Below, one piece after another: positions 42,937-50,891 of a stretch of 64,000 nt of DNA. Both the position numbers and the translations under genes were made by a program. The stretch's first letter is position 1; each line of letters opens with the position of its first letter. Source of the stretch: Luminiphilus sp. (GTDB lineage: Bacteria > Pseudomonadota > Gammaproteobacteria > Pseudomonadales > Halieaceae); assembly GCA_029242325.1 (NCBI GenBank), contig JAQWUD010000013.1, forward strand, positions 23,489-87,488, given 5' to 3'. The notes beneath the pieces were generated by a model, which was not told the DNA's origin, made no database searches, and saw nothing but the letters and a program-made list of their open reading frames with translations.

Positions 42937-44321
42937 TCCACAGTCAGAACGACTCGGCCAACGGGCTAACCTGGTGGAACATCATTCGACTCGGTCTCAT
43001 CCAAACGTCACTGGGCGGGATTGTCGTACTCACGACATCAACCCTGAATCGCATTATGGTCGTCGAGTTGGCACTGGCTGCCTCTTTACCTGGCTTTCTT
43101 GTCACCATCCACCATATTGTGCAGCTGGCCCGGCCCAGAATCGGGCACGGCTCCGATATTGGAGGACGGCGGACCCCCTGGATAATCGGCGGCATGTTCA
43201 TTCTTGGCCTCGGAGGCGTGCTAGCCGCTTTTGGCACCACACTCATACCTCACCAATACTGGCTGGGACTCGCGGTCTCGGCCCTGGGATTCTTTGCCAT
43301 TGGCGTGGGGACTGGCGCCACCGGCACCTCACTGCTGGCATTGCTCGCCAAGCAAGTGGCACCCGAGCGGAAACCGGCTGCCGCAGCACTGGTCTGGTTC
43401 ATGATGATCATCGGCTTCGCGGTCACAGCGGGAGTGGCGGGACAATTTTTGGACCCCTATTCCCCCGAGCGCCTGATGGCAGTAACCGGCACAGTTTCTG
43501 GGTTAGCCATCCTGATCACCCTAGTGGTTATCAGGGGTATCGAGCCTGCGATCACACCTGCCCTCGGCACATCGGACGCACATGAATCTCCGGTCGGGAG
43601 TAACTTCAGAATCGTCCTCACCGAGGTATGGCAAGAGCCCCAGGCACGAATATTCACCATTTTTGTATTTGTCTCCATGCTCGCCTACTCCGCACAGGAC
43701 CTCATTCTAGAGCCCTTTGCTGGGCTAGTTTTTGGTCGCACCCCCGGAGAATCCACGCAATTGGCGGGCGTACAACATGGCGGCGTGTTACTCGGTATGG
43801 CGGCCATGGCGATCTCTACACTGCTGCACAAGGCCCGTGGCGCTCGGCTTTTACGAATATGGATCAGCGGTGGCTGCTTGCTGTCAGCCGTCGCTCTTTT
43901 CTTGCTGTGCTGGGGCGGACTGACAAGCTCAAGCTGGCCGCTCGAAGCCAACGTATTTTTGCTTGGCACTGCCAACGGCGGCTTTGCCGTTGCTGCAATC
44001 GGAGCAATGATGGTGCTGGCTAGCGCCGGCCAGGAGAAGCGAGAAGGCATCCGCATGGGGCTATGGGGTGCCGCCCAAGCCATTGCCTTTGCGTTGGGTG
44101 GGTTTCTGGGAACGGTCGCTGTCGATATCACCCGCCTCTGGCTTGATGATCCTGCTGTTTCCTACGGATTGGTATTCGCCTGCGAGGGCGTACTGTTCTT
44201 GGTCGCCGCCTCACTGGCGCGCCATATTCATATTGCCAACTGGGGGGCACGCACAGAAAACCCGCTACCCACATTTGGCGACATCGCTCTGGCTGAAGCC
44301 GGAGAGGGAGGCATGAGATGA
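42933..44321 (+). CDS. BCD-family MFS protein of the bchG-bchP operon (ORF428 type)
   Basis: A 462-residue, 12-helix PucC/LhaA-family protein, starting with GTG. It carries TSTLNRIMVVELALAASLPGFL near the start, GHGSDIGGRRTPWIIGG and a MLAYSAQDLILEPFAGLVFGRTPGEST loop (in part), the BCD signature. The same gene lies between bchG and bchP in Rhodobacter capsulatus (ORF428). Its role is presumed to be delivery of bacteriochlorophyll to, or pigment handling during, antenna assembly; the exact role is not established. It overlaps bchG and bchP by 4 nt each. Confidence 0.87.
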   Translation: MIHSQNDSANGLTWWNIIRLGLIQTSLGGIVVLTTSTLNRIMVVELALAASLPGFLVTIHHIVQLARPRIGHGSDIGGRRTPWIIGGMFILGLGGVLAAFGTTLIPHQYWLGLAVSALGFFAIGVGTGATGTSLLALLAKQVAPERKPAAAALVWFMMIIGFAVTAGVAGQFLDPYSPERLMAVTGTVSGLAILITLVVIRGIEPAITPALGTSDAHESPVGSNFRIVLTEVWQEPQARIFTIFVFVSMLAYSAQDLILEPFAGLVFGRTPGESTQLAGVQHGGVLLGMAAMAISTLLHKARGARLLRIWISGGCLLSAVALFLLCWGGLTSSSWPLEANVFLLGTANGGFAVAAIGAMMVLASAGQEKREGIRMGLWGAAQAIAFALGGFLGTVAVDITRLWLDDPAVSYGLVFACEGVLFLVAASLARHIHIANWGARTENPLPTFGDIALAEAGEGGMR

Positions 44322-45514
44322 CAACGTTAACAACAGACTATGACACCGTAGTGGTAGGGGGTGGTCCATCAGGTGCGACAGCCGCAAACGACCTTGCAAA
44401 AAAGGGCTATCGAGTCCTGTTGCTAGAACGCGGCTTTCGCATCAAGCCCTGTGGCGGTGCAATTCCACCTTGTTTGCTGGATGAATTTGACATCCCCGAA
44501 CACCTGATCAAGGCAAGGATTCGCTCTGCGAGAATGGTCTCGCCTCGAGGTGATTCTGTTGATATGCCCATAGACGGCACTTTCGTGGGCATGGTTGATC
44601 GGGACGAGTTTGATCCCTGGCTCAGAGAACGAGCCCAGCGAGCTGGCGCGCACGTGATGCCGGGCGTCTTCAAGTCACTGTGCTACCACGGCGAGACCGT
44701 GGCGCTGACCTATCAGACCAAGGATGAAAATCCGCGCACAGTGACAATCACAACACGGAGCGTGATTGGCGCAGACGGCGCCCGTTCTGGAGTGGCGCGC
44801 GCTACGATCCCCGACGCGGAGAAAACGCCATGGGTGTTGGCCTACCATGAAATCATCGAAGTACCCGAGGGTGAAAACTGGGAGGCTTACGACCCAGACC
44901 GCTGCGACGTGTGGTACCAGGGACGCCTATCCCCCGATTTTTACGCCTGGGTTTTTCCCCACGGCAAAAACGCCAGTATCGGGGTTGGCAGTGCCCATAA
45001 AGACTTTTCTGCCAAGGCCTCTGTCGCAGCACTCAGAGAGGACTGTGGGCTGACCGATGCCGTCACCAAACGAAAAGAAGGCGCTCCCATTCCGATGAAA
45101 CCGATGAAGCGTTGGGATGATGGTCGCGCTGTGTTGGTCTCCGGTGATGCCGCGGGGGTTGTAGCACCGGCCTCTGGCGAAGGTATTTATTACGCCATGC
45201 TGTGCGGGCGATTGGCCGCCGACGCCATGGAGGCATTTTTGGAGACGGGTGATGCCAAAGCATTGGAGCAGGCTCGCAAGCGATTTATGAAATTACACGG
45301 CAAAGTCTTTTGGGTGCTGGGCCTCTTGCAACGCTTCTGGTACGGCACGGACAAGCGTCGAGAAAAATTTGTTGCGATGTGTCGCGACCCCGACGTGCAG
45401 ACACTGACATGGCAGTCCTACACCACAAAAAAATTGGTGCGCCGACGACCCTTTGCACATATCCGAGTGTTTTTCAAAGATCTCGCGCAGTTACTCGGGC
45501 TAGCTCGAGCCTGA
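44318..45514 (+). CDS. bchP: Geranylgeranyl reductase BchP
   Basis: A 398-residue FAD-dependent reductase that saturates three double bonds of the geranylgeranyl tail to phytyl. The FAD motif VVVGGGPSGATAANDLAKKG begins at about 11, followed by LLERGFRIKPCGGAIPP. A second site, VLVSGDAAGVVAPASGEGIYYAM, lies near 270. The ATG overlaps the preceding stop as ATGA. It is followed after 3 nt by a small membrane protein gene. Confidence 0.94.
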   Translation: MTTLTTDYDTVVVGGGPSGATAANDLAKKGYRVLLLERGFRIKPCGGAIPPCLLDEFDIPEHLIKARIRSARMVSPRGDSVDMPIDGTFVGMVDRDEFDPWLRERAQRAGAHVMPGVFKSLCYHGETVALTYQTKDENPRTVTITTRSVIGADGARSGVARATIPDAEKTPWVLAYHEIIEVPEGENWEAYDPDRCDVWYQGRLSPDFYAWVFPHGKNASIGVGSAHKDFSAKASVAALREDCGLTDAVTKRKEGAPIPMKPMKRWDDGRAVLVSGDAAGVVAPASGEGIYYAMLCGRLAADAMEAFLETGDAKALEQARKRFMKLHGKVFWVLGLLQRFWYGTDKRREKFVAMCRDPDVQTLTWQSYTTKKLVRRRPFAHIRVFFKDLAQLLGLARA

Positions 45515-45517
45515 TCC

Positions 45518-45784
45518 ATGCCCGAATGGCTACCCATCTCCCGATTGGTTGATCTCATTCTGCTGGCGATGGCGGTTGAGGCTATTTGGCTGTTCCGGCA
45601 TCAACGCAGAAGTGGTCTGGAGGGTGCACCTCCCTTGCTGCTGCACCTGATATCGGGTGCGCTATTGTTACTCGCGATGAAACTGGTGCTGACCGATGCC
45701 CCCGCTATGATGGTTGCTGCAACGCTGGGTATGGCGGGTCTGGCACATGCGGCCGATTTACGTTTCGCACTCCGCAGCGCCTGA
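45518..45784 (+). CDS. Small hydrophobic protein downstream of bchP
   Basis: An 88-residue protein in the same operon as bchP (3-nt gap). Two or three hydrophobic helices: about 8-25 (VDLILLAMAVEAIWLF), 40-58 (LLLHLISGALLLLAMKLVL) and 62-80. A basic RHQRRSG loop follows the first helix. It shows no known motif. Co-location at the end of the bchG-ORF428-bchP unit suggests a role in pigment synthesis or assembly, but that is inference only. Confidence 0.6.
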   Translation: MPEWLPISRLVDLILLAMAVEAIWLFRHQRRSGLEGAPPLLLHLISGALLLLAMKLVLTDAPAMMVAATLGMAGLAHAADLRFALRSA

Positions 45785-45975
45785 GCACCTGCATCGCTCT
45801 CACCAACATAGCTCAAGCGAAGGGTTAGGCCCGAATCTAGTGACATAGTTAACGCTAGTTCAAACCATCACGTGACATTGCCCCCCAGGGCCACTTCTAG
45901 TCGCATCGCCCGGGAGAGCGCCGGGGCGATGAATCTGATAGATTCCCGGTTCACTGATCAATACCCTCAATCGCC
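45785..45975. other. Boundary spacer at the right end of the photosynthesis cluster
   Basis: This 191-nt spacer separates the pigment operon from the DUF305-LVIVD gene. It holds two hairpins: an imperfect GC-rich one (45904-45931, CATCGCC..GGGCGATG) and a perfect GAATCT-GAT-AGATTC (45931-45945). Neither is followed by a T-run. No TGT-N12-ACA site is present, so the downstream genes are probably not under PpsR control. Confidence 0.45.
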
Positions 45976-48615
45976 ATGCGCATCTTCTTCCCTTTGTTTA
46001 CGGGCGTTTATTTTCTGAGCACTGTTCTCGTGGCACATGCCGTCAGCCCCATAGTTCAACCCGGCGCACCAGGAGCCACGCCGCGCCTCCTCAGCCCACA
46101 ACAGGCTATTGAGGTTGCTGACACCAGCTATACGCGTAGCGATGTGCGGTTCATGCAGGACATGATCCCGCATCACGAGCAGGCGCTGGACATGTCCAAG
46201 CTCGCACCGACGCGAACCAATTCACCGGAACTTCTGGAAATTTCCGGCCGGATTGAAGCCTCTCAGGACGATGAGATCGCTTTTATGCAGCAGTGGCTCG
46301 CACAACGCGGGGAACCTGATGGCCGGTCTGACGATCATCATGCCCATCGAGGCATGCGCGGGATGGCAACGCCGGAACAAATATCTGCTTTGGGCGACGC
46401 CACAGGGGTTGCCTTCGATCGCGAATTTTTGACTTTGATGATCGCGCACCATGAAGGGGCAATCGACATGGTCGAGGCGTTAATGGAGCAGCCGGGATCG
46501 GCCTATGATCCAACGCTGTTTGAATTTACCAATGACATTACCAACGACCAATCCAAGGAGATCGAGCGCATGCACGAACTCCTGTTGGGGCTTTCTGCCG
46601 ACCCCAGAGCCAATTTGTCAGCCGGGCTGCACGACGCTGGAGAAGCCATCTGGAATCTGCGGAAAGTGGCGGTGCTGGCGCGCCCCGCGGGCTTTTTTGA
46701 TCCGGCGAATCCTGCCGATTTACCGCCGGAGCGATTTTTAGCGCCTCCCTCTGATGCGGCAGACACGGACTCAGGGTCTGGAATCGAAGCCGGGCGGGCA
46801 GTGGGTAGCGGCCGCCCGACTCATGACGGCCACAGTGCTCCCCAAGGTACTCCTCATCAGAGCGCGCGTCATCAGAGCGCGCGGCCCTCCGCTGACCCCC
46901 ATGCGAACTCCAAGGGCGCGAATATCGAGCACGTTGGGGAAGGGGCGCCTGGCAGCGCCGATAATGCAGACGCAACAGAAGATGAAAATACGAGTGATGA
47001 GCCTGAGCGCCGGGCACCGCTCCTGAGTTTCTCCAACACTGATATCGCGTTTCGCGACGACATCATGGTGACGGGCAGCTACCACGGATTCAATATCTAC
47101 CAATTAGCCAAAGAGGGTGCACCCGCGCTGACTACATCGGTGGTCTGCCCGGGCGGGCAGGGAGACGTGTCTATCGTAGACAACCTGCTGATTATGTCAG
47201 TCGAGGAAATCCGAGGCAGAGTGGACTGTGGCCTCGAAGGGGTGATGGACGAGATCAGTAGTGAACGCTTCAGAGGGATACGTATTTTTGATATTGCCGA
47301 CGTGGCGCAACCGCGACAAGTTGGCGCAGTGCAAACCTGTCGCGGCTCACATACCCACTCTGTCGTATCAGGTCCGGGGACAGACGGCAAATTGATTGTC
47401 TACAACTCGGGTATCTCCCGGGTGAGAGATGAAGAAGAGCTGCCGGGCTGCTTTGATGAATCTCCGGGGGACGACCGTACCGCCCTGTTTCGCATCGATG
47501 TCATCGAAATCCCCGTGGCAAATCCCGCTGAGGCACGCATTATCGACAGCCCCACCGTGTTCGCCGATCCCGAGACGGGCGCTCTTTCGGGCCTCTGGCG
47601 AGGCGGTGATCACGGTGATGATACTCAGGAAACCAGCCGCACGGACGAGTGCCACGACATTACGGTGTTTCCCAGCCTGAATCTCGCTGCTGGCGCCTGC
47701 TCGGGAAATGGCATCCTGTTTGATATCACAGACCCCCGATCACCCCAGCGGATTGACGCGGTGAGTGATACCGGTTTTGCCTACTGGCACTCAGCCACTT
47801 TTAACAATGATGGAACCAAAGTGTTATTTACCGATGAGTGGGGCGGTGGCTCAAGACCTCGATGTCGGACTTATGATCCGCTCACATGGGGCGCTGATGC
47901 CATCTATGACATTGTCGATGGCAAGCTTATTTTCAGAAATCATTTCAAGATGCCCGCTCCGCAGGGCGAAACCGAGAACTGCGTGGCCCACAACGGCTCC
48001 ATCATCCCCGTGCCCGGCCGGGACATCTTTGTGCAAGCTTGGTACCAGGGGGGAATGTCGATCATCGATTTCACCGACTCTGCCCATCCCATCGAGATTG
48101 CCTATTTCGACCGCGGCCCGATTGATGCCGAAGACCTGGTCACCGGCGGATATTGGTCGACTTATTGGTACCAGGGGCGCATCTATGGCACGGAAATCAC
48201 GCGCGGTATTGATGTGTTTGCACTCACGCCGAGTGATTACCTGACGGCCAATGAAATTGCCGCGGCAGAGCTGGCAAATCAAGGAGCACTCTTTAACCCG
48301 CAGCAACAATTTCCTGTCACATGGCCCGCTGAACCTAAAGTGAGTCTTGCCTATCTCGATCAATTCATTCGCTTAGCACCAGATCAAAAGCAAGCGGTAG
48401 CACCTTTGTACCAGATGCTCCTCGAGGCAGACAACATGTTGGCGACCGACGGTCAGGATCCAAAGCTCGCCGCAAAATTGAAGCATTGGATTAATGCGGG
48501 AGAGCTGTCTACCGCCGATGCCCTTCGAGAAAGTCTTCGGGGGGTCATTCAGCGACTCTCCTCAACCGCTCGGGCCAAGGTGGCCACGCAACGCGCGTCA
48601 GCGGAGAAGTCATGA
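45976..48615 (+). CDS. DUF305 - LVIVD beta-propeller fusion protein, secreted
   Basis: An 879-residue exported protein with a Sec signal peptide (about 1-22, ending AHA). Residues about 45-220 form a DUF305 domain with two H-H signatures, FMQDMIPHHEQALDMSK (His66, His67) and LMIAHHEGAIDMVE (His158, His159), as in ferritin-like four-helix proteins linked to copper binding. A low-complexity His/Ser/Pro-rich linker (about 245-335) follows. From about 340 to 790 there is an LVIVD-type propeller, with repeated FRGIRIFDIADVAQPRQVG and GNGILFDITDPRSPQRID blades and the conserved ECHDITVFPSLNLAAGACSGNG. A helical tail ends the protein. The stop overlaps the BCCT gene by 4 nt. The physiological role is unknown; extracytoplasmic metal handling is a guess. 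Confidence 0.8.
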   Translation: MRIFFPLFTGVYFLSTVLVAHAVSPIVQPGAPGATPRLLSPQQAIEVADTSYTRSDVRFMQDMIPHHEQALDMSKLAPTRTNSPELLEISGRIEASQDDEIAFMQQWLAQRGEPDGRSDDHHAHRGMRGMATPEQISALGDATGVAFDREFLTLMIAHHEGAIDMVEALMEQPGSAYDPTLFEFTNDITNDQSKEIERMHELLLGLSADPRANLSAGLHDAGEAIWNLRKVAVLARPAGFFDPANPADLPPERFLAPPSDAADTDSGSGIEAGRAVGSGRPTHDGHSAPQGTPHQSARHQSARPSADPHANSKGANIEHVGEGAPGSADNADATEDENTSDEPERRAPLLSFSNTDIAFRDDIMVTGSYHGFNIYQLAKEGAPALTTSVVCPGGQGDVSIVDNLLIMSVEEIRGRVDCGLEGVMDEISSERFRGIRIFDIADVAQPRQVGAVQTCRGSHTHSVVSGPGTDGKLIVYNSGISRVRDEEELPGCFDESPGDDRTALFRIDVIEIPVANPAEARIIDSPTVFADPETGALSGLWRGGDHGDDTQETSRTDECHDITVFPSLNLAAGACSGNGILFDITDPRSPQRIDAVSDTGFAYWHSATFNNDGTKVLFTDEWGGGSRPRCRTYDPLTWGADAIYDIVDGKLIFRNHFKMPAPQGETENCVAHNGSIIPVPGRDIFVQAWYQGGMSIIDFTDSAHPIEIAYFDRGPIDAEDLVTGGYWSTYWYQGRIYGTEITRGIDVFALTPSDYLTANEIAAAELANQGALFNPQQQFPVTWPAEPKVSLAYLDQFIRLAPDQKQAVAPLYQMLLEADNMLATDGQDPKLAAKLKHWINAGELSTADALRESLRGVIQRLSSTARAKVATQRASAEKS
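46855..46884 (+). repeat. Two-copy 15-bp tandem repeat in the linker
   Basis: Two copies of CATCAGAGCGCGCGT/G encode HQSAR-HQSAR inside the low-complexity linker of the DUF305-LVIVD protein. It is a small in-frame duplication and a potential length-variable spot. Confidence 0.6.
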
Positions 48616-50210
48616 CGGACCTTGCCACCAAGGTGGAAAACACCGGGTTCTATGCAGGCCAGAACCGCTGGGTTGCAGTCTCAGTGAAAGTGATTGTGGT
48701 CAGTCTCGTTTTGTGGGCGTCCCTCGCTTCCGATGCGGGTGACATACTCATGCAAATCCAGTCCGCCACCATCGGGTACTTCGGCGGCTGGTACATTTAT
48801 GCTTCGGCTACCTTCATGGTGATGAGCCTGCTTTTGGCGGTTCTTCCCAGAACAGGCAGCATCCGTCTGGGTTGTGACAACAGTGCTCCAGAGTTCAGCC
48901 GCTTTGCCTGGTTTTCCATGATGTTTGGCGCAGGTATTGGAGTGGGCATGCTCACCTACTCCACTGCCGAGCCACTGGCCCATTTCACTAACAACCCCGA
49001 TGTCATTTTAGGCACCACCATCGCTCTAGATCGTGACAACCTGGCAGCAGCCTACAAGTGGACCCTACTTCACTACGGCCTGACCCCATGGGGCTGTTAC
49101 GCTATCGTCGGCATGTCATTGGCCTATTTTGCTTACCGGCGAGACATGCCGCTGACCATCCGCTCGCCCTTTATCGCAGTGCTCAGCCCGGAAACAGGCA
49201 GGCGGTTAGGCGGCGTCGTAGATGCAGCTGCCATTCTGGCAACGATTATTGGCATTGGCGTCACAATCGGGTACGGCGTGAACCAGCTGGCTTTTGGCAT
49301 GCATCAGATCACCGGTTGGTCATGGCTCATCTCCGAAGAGAAACCCAGTCTCATCGCGCTGTCCCTGGCGGTGATTTTTCTGACACTGGCTGCGATGCTC
49401 TCAGCGCTCTCAGGCATAGGCCGCGGGATTCGATGGTTATCCAACCTGAACATGGCACTGTCGTGGTTATTGCTGCTCATCTTTGTCCTGTTTGGCGCCA
49501 CCGCTTTCGCCGGCGAGATGTTCGTAGTGGGACTCATGGAGTATCTCAAGACTATTCCCGTCATGTCTTTCACAATATGGGACAGCAGTGACACCGAGAC
49601 TGCCCGCGCCCTCAGTGATTGGCAGTCTGCTTGGACCGTTTTTTACTGGGCCTGGTGGATCGCTTTCACACCCTTTGTGGGGTTGTTTCTCGCCAGGGTA
49701 TCCCGCGGCAGGACTATCCGAGAGTACGTGGTTGGCGCCATATTGCTACCCTCACTCATGTGCTTCACCTGGTTCTGCATCGTCGGTGGCACCGCGCTCG
49801 ACCTCGAGCTCCAAGGCGCGGCGCAAGGCAGTATTCTGGAAGCGGACCTGTCGGCACAACTCTTCGCCACTGTCGAAAATCTGTTCTCCCCAGGCTGGAT
49901 GTTACCCGTAGCGACGCTCTGTGTGGTGCTGCTGATCACTTACCTGGTGACCTCAGCGGACTCTGCCGTGTTGGTGATTAACACTATCGTATCGGGCGGC
50001 GTACCGGACGGCATTCGTTCGCGGCATATCGTGCTATGGAGCGTGATGTTGGGTCTGGTAATTATCACTTTACTGTTCGCCGGCGGCATGGATGCACTGC
50101 GTTCAGTCATGATTATTGGCGCCCTGCCTTTTTCAGCAGTGATGGTCTTTATGCTCTGCGCACTGATTTACGGTCTTTGGACCGACCGCACGCACTCATC
50201 GCGCGAGTGA
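48612..50210 (+). CDS. BCCT family transporter
   Basis: A 532-residue, 12-helix betaine/choline/carnitine transporter. The BCCT helix-3 glycine motif is seen as FGAGIGVGMLTYSTAEPLAHF, and the Trp-rich helix-8 signature as TVFYWAWWIAFTPFVGLFLARVSRGRTIREYVVG (quoted only in part here: FYWAWWIAFTPFVGLFLARV). It would import a quaternary ammonium or related zwitterion, possibly as an osmolyte or carbon source; substrate cannot be read from sequence. The ATG overlaps the upstream DUF305-LVIVD stop by 4 nt, so the two proteins are translationally coupled. Confidence 0.88.
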   Translation: MTDLATKVENTGFYAGQNRWVAVSVKVIVVSLVLWASLASDAGDILMQIQSATIGYFGGWYIYASATFMVMSLLLAVLPRTGSIRLGCDNSAPEFSRFAWFSMMFGAGIGVGMLTYSTAEPLAHFTNNPDVILGTTIALDRDNLAAAYKWTLLHYGLTPWGCYAIVGMSLAYFAYRRDMPLTIRSPFIAVLSPETGRRLGGVVDAAAILATIIGIGVTIGYGVNQLAFGMHQITGWSWLISEEKPSLIALSLAVIFLTLAAMLSALSGIGRGIRWLSNLNMALSWLLLLIFVLFGATAFAGEMFVVGLMEYLKTIPVMSFTIWDSSDTETARALSDWQSAWTVFYWAWWIAFTPFVGLFLARVSRGRTIREYVVGAILLPSLMCFTWFCIVGGTALDLELQGAAQGSILEADLSAQLFATVENLFSPGWMLPVATLCVVLLITYLVTSADSAVLVINTIVSGGVPDGIRSRHIVLWSVMLGLVIITLLFAGGMDALRSVMIIGALPFSAVMVFMLCALIYGLWTDRTHSSRE

Positions 50211-50241
50211 ATCAACAGTTCAAACTGAGAGGGCTTACAGA

Positions 50242-50718
50242 TTACTCAGCCCCTGCAAACTCCAGCTGACGCCAGGCTTCATACACAACGATTGCCGCAG
50301 CATTGGACAGATTAAGGCTGCGACTGCCCGACACCATGGGTAGTTTGAGCACCGCCCCGTCAGGGATGGAAGCAAGGACCTCCGCCGCCAGACCACGCGT
50401 TTCGGAACCAAAAACCAACGAATCCCCTGACCGATAGTGATACGTTGTGTAGTGTTGTACCCCAGAAGTCTCTATCGCAATCATCCGTCGCTGAGGATGG
50501 CGCTCACGGTAAGCCTGCAAATCAGACCAAATCTGCACGTCTGCAAACTCTCGATAGTCCAAACCCGCTCGCCGCAAACGGGCGTCGTCAAACTCGAAGC
50601 CGAGCGGCTCTATGAGGTGGAGCGCTGACCCTGTGTTGGCACAGAGCCTGATGATGTTGCCGGTATTGGGCGGGATCTCGGGTTCACACAGGACAACATG
50701 CAAAGGGCTGTCTGCCAT
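50242..50718 (-). CDS. trmL: tRNA (cytidine/uridine-34-2'-O)-methyltransferase TrmL
   Basis: A 158-residue SPOUT-class RNA methyltransferase, started at ATG 50718 (MADSPLHVVLCEPEIPPNTG) behind a GGAGA site. It has EIPPNTGNIIRLCANTG and the knot motifs VFGSETRGL and LPMVSGSRSLNLSNAAAIVVYE. TrmL methylates the wobble 2'-O of certain leucine tRNAs. It converges on the BCCT gene with about 30 nt between the stops. Confidence 0.93.
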   Translation of the reverse strand: MADSPLHVVLCEPEIPPNTGNIIRLCANTGSALHLIEPLGFEFDDARLRRAGLDYREFADVQIWSDLQAYRERHPQRRMIAIETSGVQHYTTYHYRSGDSLVFGSETRGLAAEVLASIPDGAVLKLPMVSGSRSLNLSNAAAIVVYEAWRQLEFAGAE

Positions 50719-50891
50719 GATTAGGTCTCCCTCAAATGATCCGACATGAGTCATCATTTCGACAGCCCATCATAATCCAGCTGCAGCAGATGAGGGGGCA
50801 CCGTTTGCATCCATTGACTTGAGCGTGGCGGGTATGCGGCGCTCCAGTTGTTGATGCCCCGCGCGTTGCGGTTGCCGCCGACGGTAAGCCA

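Noticed and set aside
45904..45931. GC-rich hairpin as an intrinsic terminator for the bchG-bchP operon
   Set aside because: The stem has a bulge and is not followed by a T-run; kept only as part of the spacer description.
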